Of a stretch of 32,311 nucleotides of DNA, positions 13,549 to 20,712 are shown one piece after another. The position numbers were made by a program, and so were the translations under genes. The DNA lies in assembly GCA_016342645.1 (NCBI GenBank), contig JAEINX010000042.1:1-32311 (forward strand), written 5' to 3'. Numbering within the stretch: the stretch's first letter is position 1; the number at the start of each line of letters is the position of its first letter. The notes beneath the pieces are model-generated. The model saw only the letters and a list, made by a program, of their open reading frames with translations, had not been told where the DNA came from and made no database searches. This DNA comes from Bacteroidales bacterium (GTDB lineage: Bacteria > Bacteroidota > Bacteroidia > Bacteroidales > JAEINX01).

Positions 13549-15479
13549 AAAACAGAATAGGTGTATATATTTGTCATTGCGGCTCAAATATTTCTGATTA
13601 CGTTGACGTTGAAAAAGTAAAAGAAATTGCAGGAAAAGAAGATAGTGTTGTTCTTTCAAAAACAACAATGTTTGCTTGCTCCGATTCGGTTCAAAAGGAA
13701 ATAATTGATGATATTAAGGAACAAAAGCTTGATGCAATCGTAGTCGCTTCATGTTCACCCAAACTCCATTTGTTTACTTTCAGAAATGTTGCTCAAAGAG
13801 CCGGATTAAATCCTTACAATTATATTCAAGTAAATGTCAGGGAGCAATGTTCGTGGGCACATTCCGATAATCCTCCAAAAGCAACTGAAAAGGCAATAAA
13901 ACTTGTGAAAGCAGGTATTGAAAAAGCCAAACATTCACAGCCGTTAACCCCAATTTCAATTCCTTCAAATAATGCTGTTCTCGTTGTTGGTGCGGGAATT
14001 GCCGGAATGCGTGCAGCTATAGAACTTGCCGAAATGGGTACAGAAGTTTTCTTGATTGAAAGAGAATATTTTGTCGGCGGAAGAGCTTCGCAATGGAACG
14101 AATTGTTTAGCACAAATGAAACCGGCAGAGAAGTGGTTTCCAGACTTTATAATAAAATAATTAAAACTAATAATATCACGCTTTTTACCGGCGCTGATAT
14201 AGATTCAAAATCGGGAGGTGTAGGGAATTTCGATATAAAAATTAAAATAAAGCCCAGGCACATAAAACCAAATTGTAAATTAGATTTGGAAAATTTCAAG
14301 AAAGCTGTTGAAGCCTGCCCCGTTGATTTTGATGACCCTTTTAATTTCAATTTAACAAAACAAAAAGCAATTTATAAAAATTATCCGAGTGAATTCCCTG
14401 AAATACCGGCAATCGATTTTGATCATTGCACAAAATGTGGCAAATGTGTAAAAATTTGTTCCGAAATTGACCTTGATCAAAAAGAAGAAATTATAAATGT
14501 AAACGTTGGAGCTATTTTGTTAACAACGGGATCAAGTCCTTATGAACCCGAAATAAGTGAATTTGGCTATAAAGAAATTGATAATGTAATTACTCTTCAA
14601 CAATTAAAACGCTTGATCGAATTGAGAGAAGGTGAATTAATTTATCAAGGGAAGAAAATAAAAAATGTTGCTTTTATCTATTGCGTTGGTAGTCGCCAAG
14701 TTCTTGGTGAAAACAAATATTGTTCACGATATTGTTGCACATCGGCAATTCATACGGCAATAATGTTAAAAGAAAAATACAAAGGAATTAACAACTTCCA
14801 TTTTACAAGGGGAGTGAGAACTTACGGAAAACAAGAAATTTTGTATAATAAATCATCAAAACAAGGTGATATATTTTTACAATCTTTTGCTGATTCACCC
14901 GCTGAAGTTTATAACGAAAAAGGACAAACTTTCGTAAAAATAAAAGATGTATTAACTACCGATAAGCAATTGGAAGTCAAAGCCGATCTTGTTGTTCTCG
15001 TTACAGGTATGGTGCCGCGTGAAAATAATTCGATAAATAATATTTTGAAAGTACCGATAGGAAGAGATAAATTTTATAATGAAATTCATCCTAAACTAAG
15101 GCCTGTTGAAACAGTAATTGACGGAGTACTTATTGCCGGATCATGTCAAGCTCCGTTAAATATCACCGAATCCGTTAAATCGTCTTTATCTGCGGCTGCA
15201 AAAGTAAATTCTTTAATAAGTAAAGGCGAAATCGAATTAGAACCCACACTTGCTCAAATTGATAAACTCCTTTGTGAATGGTGTGATAAATGTACTTCAG
15301 TATGTCCCTATAGTGCAATTGAGAAAAAAGAAGTTAATGGGAAAGTTATTGCAGAAGTCAATGAAGCAAATTGCAAAGGCTGTGGTATTTGCTTACCCGT
15401 ATGCCCTACAAATGCAATTCAATTGATTGGATATACCGATGTTGAAATTGAAAGCATGATAGATGCATTAATTGATTAA
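13545..15479 (+). CDS. HdrA/QmoB-like flavo-iron-sulfur protein
   Basis: This 644-residue protein matches the HdrA layout. The N-terminal domain starts GVYICHCGSNISDYVDV with Cys10/Cys12, Cys45, Cys70 and Cys102. The FAD fold begins at 146 (VLVVGAGIAGMRAAIELAEMG). A ferredoxin motif is at Cys295/298/301/305, the CSRYCC cluster site at 393-398, and two C-terminal 4Fe-4S motifs at Cys577/580/583/587 and Cys610/613/616/620. In Qmo terms it plays the QmoB role, with its usual MvhD domain encoded separately upstream. HdrA proteins can split electron pairs at FAD (bifurcation), but this cannot be judged from sequence alone. It should pair with the preceding HdrA-like protein and pass electrons to the membrane QmoC-like subunit two genes on. 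Confidence 0.9.
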   Translation: MKNRIGVYICHCGSNISDYVDVEKVKEIAGKEDSVVLSKTTMFACSDSVQKEIIDDIKEQKLDAIVVASCSPKLHLFTFRNVAQRAGLNPYNYIQVNVREQCSWAHSDNPPKATEKAIKLVKAGIEKAKHSQPLTPISIPSNNAVLVVGAGIAGMRAAIELAEMGTEVFLIEREYFVGGRASQWNELFSTNETGREVVSRLYNKIIKTNNITLFTGADIDSKSGGVGNFDIKIKIKPRHIKPNCKLDLENFKKAVEACPVDFDDPFNFNLTKQKAIYKNYPSEFPEIPAIDFDHCTKCGKCVKICSEIDLDQKEEIINVNVGAILLTTGSSPYEPEISEFGYKEIDNVITLQQLKRLIELREGELIYQGKKIKNVAFIYCVGSRQVLGENKYCSRYCCTSAIHTAIMLKEKYKGINNFHFTRGVRTYGKQEILYNKSSKQGDIFLQSFADSPAEVYNEKGQTFVKIKDVLTTDKQLEVKADLVVLVTGMVPRENNSINNILKVPIGRDKFYNEIHPKLRPVETVIDGVLIAGSCQAPLNITESVKSSLSAAAKVNSLISKGEIELEPTLAQIDKLLCEWCDKCTSVCPYSAIEKKEVNGKVIAEVNEANCKGCGICLPVCPTNAIQLIGYTDVEIESMIDALID

Positions 15480-15512
15480 TTATTTATTAAATCGTAAATT
15501 AAAATTTATCCG

Positions 15513-15785
15513 ATGAAAAAGACAATTGATGTTATGAAAGAAAAACGCAAGGTTTCGGAAAGCGTTAGGAACAGTATTAAATCCTTTAATAAAATAAAAA
15601 AACTAATATTAAAATCACTTGAATCAGAGGAAAAAACTATACCTGAATTGGCTAAAGAAACCAATACCGATATTGAAACTATTACTTATCATTTGATGAC
15701 TTTATTAAAATATGGCTTTATTGAAGCCGGAGACATGGACGACGATGATGAATATTATTATTATAAATTAAAGAACAAGAAATAA
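15513..15785 (+). CDS. Small winged-helix protein (ArsR-like) inside the Hdr/Qmo genes
   Basis: This is a 90-residue protein. A basic N-terminal helix (1-30) precedes a winged helix-turn-helix at about 30-85: KTIPELAKETNTDIETITYHLMTLLKYGFIEA, followed by an acidic turn and a Tyr-rich wing strand (DDDDEYYYYKL). It has no Cys, so it is not a thiol sensor. The gene ends one base before the start of the QmoC-like gene, so it is co-transcribed with the redox complex. It could autoregulate the operon, or it may be a structural partner with a wHTH fold. No ligand site is visible. Confidence 0.75.
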   Translation: MKKTIDVMKEKRKVSESVRNSIKSFNKIKKLILKSLESEEKTIPELAKETNTDIETITYHLMTLLKYGFIEAGDMDDDDEYYYYKLKNKK

Positions 15786-15786
15786 A

Positions 15787-16935
15787 ATGGCACAGATAAA
15801 TCCTGATTTTGCAAAAGAATTAAAAGAATACGGAGCACTCGATTTTAATGCTTGCTATAATTGCGGTAATTGTACGGCTGTTTGTTCCTTGTCTGATAAA
15901 GATAATTCGTTTCCGCGAAAAATGATACGCTTAAGTGTGTTAGGATTAGAAGACGAATTACAAACTTCTCTTGATCCATGGTTATGTTATTATTGTGGTG
16001 AATGCAGCGAAACATGCCCGCAAAATACCGATCCGGGTGAATTAATGATGTCATTAAGACGATACCTTACTTCAAAATATGATTGGACTGGATTGGCAGG
16101 AAAATTATATACTTCAAAAGTTTGGGAGTTTGGTTCAATTATTTTCCTTGCTGCCGTAATCCTTGTACTATTCATATTTTTTCATGGCCCGATGACAACC
16201 GAACTTACTGCCGAAGGTGGTGTAAAATTAAACACTTTTGCACCTTGGAAGCAAGTTGAAATAGGTGACTGGATAATGGCAGGCCTATTATCATTCTTTT
16301 TATTAAGCAATATTTTCAATATGTATCTGAAAATTATTGGAAGACGAAAAGAAATTAAAATTCCATTGAAATTATATTTTAAAGAATTCTGGAAAGTTAT
16401 TTTACATTTTGCAACTCAACTCCAATTCTCAAAATGTAACACTCAAATCAGTAATAAAAAATTTGAACTCAGTACTTACTGGATAATACACTTATTTTTA
16501 ATGACAAGCTATGTGATTATGTTTATTTTAATAGTTGTTTTCTTAGGTTGGTTTCAAACTGATAATATTTACGCTTGGTGGCATCCTCAACGACTTTTAG
16601 GTTATTACGCAACTATAGGTTTAACCGTAGGCGTAATTTACTTTTTTATCTCACGATTAAAAAAGAGCCAGGAAAAAACCAAGCATACGCATGTTACCGA
16701 CTGGACTTTTCTTGTATTATTATTTTTATCTACAATTACAGGAATATTAGTTCATATTTTCAGAATTTACGGAATGCCATATCCAACTTATTATATGTAT
16801 GTATTTCATTTAATGGTGCTTTTCCCAATGCTAATGATAGAAGTTCCATTTTCAAAATGGTCGCATCTTGCTTACAGGCCATTTGCAATTTATTTCAATA
16901 ATGTAATTAGTGCGGCAAAAAAGATAAAGAAATAA
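15787..16935 (+). CDS. QmoC-like subunit: HdrC fused to a membrane cytochrome b domain
   Basis: This 382-residue protein joins two parts. Residues 1-100 are HdrC-like with two 4Fe-4S sites (Cys23/26/29/33 in CYNCGNCTAVC and Cys67/70/73/77 in CYYCGECSETC). Residues about 113-360 have six transmembrane segments (near 114-133, 157-176, 227-250, 267-287, 303-325 and 330-352) of the HdrE/nitrate-reductase-gamma type. Membrane His residues, such as those in IIHLFLMTSY, LVHIFRIYG and VFHLMVL, are candidate haem ligands. This fusion is the defining layout of QmoC, which exchanges electrons with menaquinone. No HdrB-type CCG domain is present here or nearby, so heterodisulfide chemistry as in methanogens is unlikely. 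It closes the operon and anchors the HdrA-like pair at the inner membrane. Confidence 0.9.
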   Translation: MAQINPDFAKELKEYGALDFNACYNCGNCTAVCSLSDKDNSFPRKMIRLSVLGLEDELQTSLDPWLCYYCGECSETCPQNTDPGELMMSLRRYLTSKYDWTGLAGKLYTSKVWEFGSIIFLAAVILVLFIFFHGPMTTELTAEGGVKLNTFAPWKQVEIGDWIMAGLLSFFLLSNIFNMYLKIIGRRKEIKIPLKLYFKEFWKVILHFATQLQFSKCNTQISNKKFELSTYWIIHLFLMTSYVIMFILIVVFLGWFQTDNIYAWWHPQRLLGYYATIGLTVGVIYFFISRLKKSQEKTKHTHVTDWTFLVLLFLSTITGILVHIFRIYGMPYPTYYMYVFHLMVLFPMLMIEVPFSKWSHLAYRPFAIYFNNVISAAKKIKK

Positions 16936-17003
16936 ATTTATTTAGAAAACCATTTTATATGCAGGCTTTCTAAAACTAATACCTTATTTTTGTAAAATTA
17001 TCA

Positions 17004-17040
17004 AAGCATAAACATCTGAAATAATCAGATGTTTATGCTT
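17004..17040 (+). terminator. Long perfect hairpin ending the sulfur operon
   Basis: Arms at 17004-17019 and 17025-17040 are perfectly complementary over 16 bases with a five-base loop. It lies 68 bases after the QmoC-like stop codon and 36 bases before the ROK start codon. It lacks a clean T-run, but the stem is strong enough to act as a terminator or 3' stabiliser. Confidence 0.65.
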
Positions 17041-17076
17041 GTATTTATGGTATATGATTTTATTTAACAATTGTTT

Positions 17077-18180
17077 ATGAATTACAAAAAAGATAAACGC
17101 ATAATCCTAAGTCTTGATGCAGGTGGAACAAACTTCGTTTTTAATGCAATACGTGGTGGGGAGGAATTATTGAAACCAATAATATTATCTGCGAAAGGAG
17201 ATAATCTGGAAAACATTTTAAAAACAATAATTAAAGGATTTGAAGAAGCACAAAAGCAAATATCCGAAAATATTTCAGCTATTAGTTTCTGCTTTCCCGG
17301 CCCTGCCGATTACGAAAAAGGAATAATCGGCGATTTACAGAATCTTCCCACATTTCGAGGAGGTGTTGCATTAAAAGCAATGCTCGAAAATCATTTTCAT
17401 ATTCCGGTTTTCATAAATAATGATGGCGATCTTTTTGCCTATGGTGAAGCAATTGCGGGTTTTCTTCCTCAAATTAATTCACTGCTCAAAGAAAATGGAA
17501 ATGAAAAGCAATATAAAAATTTGCTTGGCGTCACTTTTGGGACCGGATTCGGAGGAGGAATTGTTATTAATCGACAACTTTTTATTGGAGATAATTCGGC
17601 AATGGGTGAAATAAATAGAATCAGCAATAATTTCTATCCTCAAACAAGCTCAGAAGATAGCTTGAGTATAAGAGCTATTATGCGAGTTTTCGCCAAAGAA
17701 TCAAAAATTGATATTAAAGATTGCCCTTCGCCAAAAGAAATATTTGAAATTGGAGAAAAAAAAATAAAAGGAAACAGACTTGCTGCTATAAAGGCTTTTG
17801 ATGAATTTGCATTGGTAGCCGGAAATATCTTGGCCGATGCCGCAACCTTATTAGATAGCCTGATCGTGATTGGTGGAGGTCTTTCGGGAGCTTATCCCCT
17901 ATTTCTTCAAAAGGCAGTTAACGAAATGAATAAAGAATACACAACCCTTGAAGGCTATACAATTCCACGACTCGAGATCATAGCATTTAACCTTGAAAAC
18001 GAACAAGGCCTGAGTGAATTCATGAAAGATAATTCCCGCAAAATAAAAGTTCCATTCAGCGACAAAACAATTAATTATGACCCTGTAAAAAGTATAGGTG
18101 TAGGAATTTCACGACTCGGAACATCAAAAGCCGTATCGGTAGGTGCATATTGTTTTGCACTTAGTCAACTTGATGGGTAA
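17077..18180 (+). CDS. ROK-family sugar kinase or regulator-like protein
   Basis: This is a 367-residue protein of the ROK/ASKHA fold. The phosphate-1 motif LSLDAGGTNFVF lies near the start, INNDGDLFAYGEA holds the likely catalytic Asp, TFGTGFGGGIVI forms the phosphate-2 loop, and IVIGGGLSGAY the adenosine site. ROK kinases phosphorylate hexoses such as glucose or N-acetylmannosamine. The usual zinc-binding CxCGxxGCxE motif is missing where it should follow MGEINRI, and no DNA-binding domain is present. The ATG at 17077 is preferred; a TTG two codons earlier is also in frame. The substrate is not predictable. It stands alone between two terminator-like hairpins. Confidence 0.85.
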   Translation: MNYKKDKRIILSLDAGGTNFVFNAIRGGEELLKPIILSAKGDNLENILKTIIKGFEEAQKQISENISAISFCFPGPADYEKGIIGDLQNLPTFRGGVALKAMLENHFHIPVFINNDGDLFAYGEAIAGFLPQINSLLKENGNEKQYKNLLGVTFGTGFGGGIVINRQLFIGDNSAMGEINRISNNFYPQTSSEDSLSIRAIMRVFAKESKIDIKDCPSPKEIFEIGEKKIKGNRLAAIKAFDEFALVAGNILADAATLLDSLIVIGGGLSGAYPLFLQKAVNEMNKEYTTLEGYTIPRLEIIAFNLENEQGLSEFMKDNSRKIKVPFSDKTINYDPVKSIGVGISRLGTSKAVSVGAYCFALSQLDG

Positions 18181-18220
18181 GAAATAATTATTTTATACCA
18201 AAAAACAGAAATCACTTTTC

Positions 18221-18248
18221 AATTCCATTAAGGAATTTTATTTGTTTT
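18221..18248 (+). terminator. Probable terminator after the ROK gene
   Basis: A six-base stem (18221-18226 with 18232-18237), five-base loop and following T-rich stretch lie 40 bases after the ROK stop codon. The stem is short and contains only two GC pairs, so it may be weak. Confidence 0.4.
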
Positions 18249-18317
18249 AATATAAGGTACTCGTTACAACCTGACAATAGCTGAAAAATAGAATTAACTT
18301 TTATTAATTTAATTTAC

Positions 18318-18325
18318 TAATTTTG
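18318..18325 (+). promoter_or_regulatory. -7 box of the HEPN/MNT pair
   Basis: TAATTTTG matches TAnnTTTG and ends 15 bases before the HEPN ATG, giving a very short 5' leader. No certain -33 element is seen. Confidence 0.5.
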
Positions 18326-18340
18326 TATCTTTGAATTATT

Positions 18341-18736
18341 ATGAAATCCAAACAGGATCATATTACATACTGGATTGAACAAGCTGATGACGATTGGGAA
18401 GCTGTTGAAACCCTATATGCCGGAAAGAAATATTTGCAATCCCTGTTTTTCACCCACCTTGTCATTGAGAAAATCTGTAAATCTTTATGGATTAAATACA
18501 ATGATGGAAATATTCCTCCAAGGACACATAACCTTATTTATATTTTATCTGAAACAGAAATAGAATTATCTGAAACAGAAAGCGAGTTTTTATTAAATCT
18601 GAATAGATTCCAGTTGGAAGGTAGGTATCCTGATTATATGACCAAAATGTATAAAATTTGTAATAAAGACTTTACGAAAACAATGATTGATAAAGCAAAA
18701 AACTTGAAGATATGCTTACTGAAGAATTTGCAATAA
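18341..18736 (+). CDS. HEPN-domain protein of a HEPN/MNT pair
   Basis: This 131-residue all-helical protein fits the HEPN family: DHITYWIEQADDDWEAVETL at the start, the central helix FFTHLVIEKICKSLWIKY, and PPRTHNLIYIL at 59-69. HEPN/minimal-nucleotidyltransferase pairs often act as toxin-antitoxin modules, in which the MNT protein AMPylates the HEPN RNase. The RNase-type HEPN motif Rx4-6H is not evident; the PPRTHNL form is that of the other HEPN branch, so RNase activity is doubtful. Its last 25 bases overlap the MNT gene in another frame, so the two are co-translated. Confidence 0.82.
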   Translation: MKSKQDHITYWIEQADDDWEAVETLYAGKKYLQSLFFTHLVIEKICKSLWIKYNDGNIPPRTHNLIYILSETEIELSETESEFLLNLNRFQLEGRYPDYMTKMYKICNKDFTKTMIDKAKNLKICLLKNLQ

Positions 18737-19023
18737 AAACAGCACGGTTATTTGTTGAAGATTGTAAAAAAGAAGGATTGGATTTTTACAGAGTGTTGTT
18801 GTTTGGTTCTGTGGTGAAAGATAAGATTCATGAGTGGTCGGATATTGATCTGTTGTTGATATCCGATCAGTTTAATGAAAACATTTTTGATAATTTAAAA
18901 TTATATTCTAAAGTCAACATTAAATATCCCTTAATTGAAACACACCCATATTCAAAAGCATACTACCTAAAGGGAGATGAATTTATCAATCAAATAAGTA
19001 AAAATGGCATTATAATTACTTGA
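18712..19023 (+). CDS. Minimal nucleotidyltransferase (MNT) of a HEPN/MNT pair
   Basis: This is a 103-residue protein with the nucleotidyltransferase core LLFGSVVKDKIHEWSDIDLLLI: Gly32-Ser33, then Asp44 and Asp46 as metal ligands (GSx10DxD). It is the length of a single MNT domain. MNT proteins transfer AMP or similar nucleotides onto their HEPN partner. The gene overlaps the end of the HEPN gene by 25 bases and is followed by the convergent guanine deaminase. The stretch 19024-19189 holds only an imperfect dyad near 19034-19056. Confidence 0.85.
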   Translation: MLTEEFAIKTARLFVEDCKKEGLDFYRVLLFGSVVKDKIHEWSDIDLLLISDQFNENIFDNLKLYSKVNIKYPLIETHPYSKAYYLKGDEFINQISKNGIIIT

Positions 19024-19189
19024 AACTATTATTCTTCCGAAGGGATGCAATCCTTCTGAAACGAACTCCTTATAATCCTTGAATGTTGAGTGTTTTTACA
19101 AAATTCTCAATCCGAGAAAAAATAATCAAGAAACAAGAATAAAACAGAAAATGATAACTTCATTATTATCATTGATTCATTTATGAATT

Positions 19190-20500
19190 TCAAGCTTTGG
19201 TAAATCCTTTCATCGATTTCCCTAACACATAAGTCTCGCTAATTGCTCTATCATCGCCGAGGATCATCAAAGCGAAGAGTTTTTCTTCAAGAGTCTTTGC
19301 CGTTCTAATCCGGTATTCAAGCAAAGGAGTGCAATTTAAATTTATAATATTAAAATCAGCTTCTTTACCTATTGAAAAATTACCGATTTTATCGCTAAGC
19401 GAAAGTGCTTTAGCTCCTCCGAGAGTCATTAAATAATATGATTTTAAAGGAGGCAATTTTTCACCTTGAAGTGCAGCAACCTTGTAAGCTTCATCAGCAG
19501 TTCTGAGCATTGAAAAACTTGTACCGGCACCGACATCACTACCTAAAGCCATTCTCAAATTAAATTCATTTGCTTTTTTGAAATCAAATAATCCGCTTCC
19601 GAGAAAAAGGTTTGAAGTCGGGCAATGCACAACAACCGAATTAGTTTCTCGTATCCTTTGATATTCATTGTCTGTTAAGTGTATTGAATGAGCAAAAAGT
19701 GAACGATCGCCTAATAAATCAAAATGATCATAAACTTCGAGATAGGATTTACTCCATGGAAACAATTTTTTTACATATTCTATTTCTTTTTTGTTTTCCG
19801 CCAAATGAGTTTGAACATAAACTCCCGGAAATTCTTTTTTCAATAATGATGCAACATTTAATTGTTCCTCGGAAGAAGTGGGTGCAAAACGCGGAGTAAC
19901 TGCGTAGGACAACCTTCTCTTTCCATGCCATTTTTCTATCAACTGTCTTGATTCTGAATAAGCTGTTTCGGGAGTATCAAAATCGGCCTCTACCGAGTTT
20001 CTGTTCATCATGGTTTTACCGGCAATCAAACGCATATTATATTCAAAGCCTATTTCGAACAATACTTCGGTAGAAACTGCATGAACAGACGGGAATATTG
20101 CTGCTGTTGTGGTTCCGTTTCTTAAAAGTTCGTTAACGAAAAATCTTGTGGCTTTTTCGGCATAATTCCTATCCTTAAATTTTTTTTCTGTCGGAAAAAT
20201 ATACCCGTTTAACCAATCAAGAAGTTGTTCACCATAGGATGCAATTGATTCGGTTTGCACCGAATGAATGTGAGCATCAACAAATCCCGGAACAATCAAC
20301 GAATCCCGATAATCTATTACCTCCGTTCCTTTTGGCAAAGTTTTAATAATTTCATTTGAAGTACCGATTGATTTAATCAAACCATCCTCAACTACTATCA
20401 TTCCGTTTTCAATATACTGATTCTTAGAATTGCAATTCTCAGCATCAGCATCATCCAAAAAATGAAATATGTCTCCTTTATATGCTTTTATTTCTTGCAT
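19190..20500 (-). CDS. guaD: Guanine deaminase
   Basis: This 436-residue amidohydrolase converts guanine to xanthine and ammonia in purine salvage or nitrogen acquisition. The order of zinc and substrate motifs is complete: PGFVDAHIHSVQ (His77, His79), QTHLAE (His232, Glu235), LFAHSIHL (His271) and GSDVGAG (Asp322). WLNGYIFPTE and HCPTSNLFLGSGLFD are typical of guanine deaminase rather than cytosine or other deaminases. The length is normal. It seems to be a single-gene unit; a six-base inverted repeat lies just upstream of its start. Confidence 0.93.
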   Translation of the reverse strand: MQEIKAYKGDIFHFLDDADAENCNSKNQYIENGMIVVEDGLIKSIGTSNEIIKTLPKGTEVIDYRDSLIVPGFVDAHIHSVQTESIASYGEQLLDWLNGYIFPTEKKFKDRNYAEKATRFFVNELLRNGTTTAAIFPSVHAVSTEVLFEIGFEYNMRLIAGKTMMNRNSVEADFDTPETAYSESRQLIEKWHGKRRLSYAVTPRFAPTSSEEQLNVASLLKKEFPGVYVQTHLAENKKEIEYVKKLFPWSKSYLEVYDHFDLLGDRSLFAHSIHLTDNEYQRIRETNSVVVHCPTSNLFLGSGLFDFKKANEFNLRMALGSDVGAGTSFSMLRTADEAYKVAALQGEKLPPLKSYYLMTLGGAKALSLSDKIGNFSIGKEADFNIINLNCTPLLEYRIRTAKTLEEKLFALMILGDDRAISETYVLGKSMKGFTKA

Positions 20501-20520
20501 TTAAAATTCAAATTGTATAA

Positions 20521-20538
20521 TGCGTTTAGCATAACGCA
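20521..20538. promoter_or_regulatory. Inverted repeat upstream of guaD
   Basis: TGCGTT and AACGCA form a perfect dyad separated by six bases, 20 bases upstream of the guaD start codon. It could be an operator or a hairpin in the 5' leader. No matching known regulator motif is recognised. Confidence 0.3.
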
Positions 20539-20636
20539 AATATCTGAATAATATTTGGTTTTGCAAAAATTCTTAATATTCCTTAAATCAGCAAGGATTT
20601 TAATTCTTCTAAACAAATGAGTTAATTAAAAAAAAT

Positions 20637-20679
20637 AAAAAACCTGCAAGACTTATTGAAATAATTCTTACAGGTTTTT
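20637..20679 (-). terminator. Terminator of the large T9SS protein gene
   Basis: The nine-base arms AAAAACCTG (20638-20646) and CAGGTTTTT (20671-20679) are perfectly complementary, with a further AAGA/TCTT pairing inside. Read leftward, the A-run at 20626-20642 becomes a U-tract. It lies 34 bases beyond the stop codon of the 941-residue gene. Confidence 0.7.
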
Positions 20680-20712
20680 ACTGAATTAAAAATTAGGCTT
20701 TAAATATTTTTA

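Noticed and set aside
12256..15479. Methanogen-type heterodisulfide reductase
   Set aside because: No HdrB CCG-domain protein is encoded; the layout fits Qmo or an Hdr-like sulfur system.
15787..16935. Respiratory nitrate reductase gamma or succinate dehydrogenase subunit
   Set aside because: The N-terminal HdrC part with two 4Fe-4S motifs and the adjoining HdrA-like genes identify a QmoC-like protein.
17071..17076. TTG start two codons upstream of the ROK gene
   Set aside because: The ATG at 17077 is better and the added residues carry no family motif.
19034..19056. Terminator between the MNT and guaD genes
   Set aside because: The dyad has a mismatch and wobble pairs and no T-run on either side.
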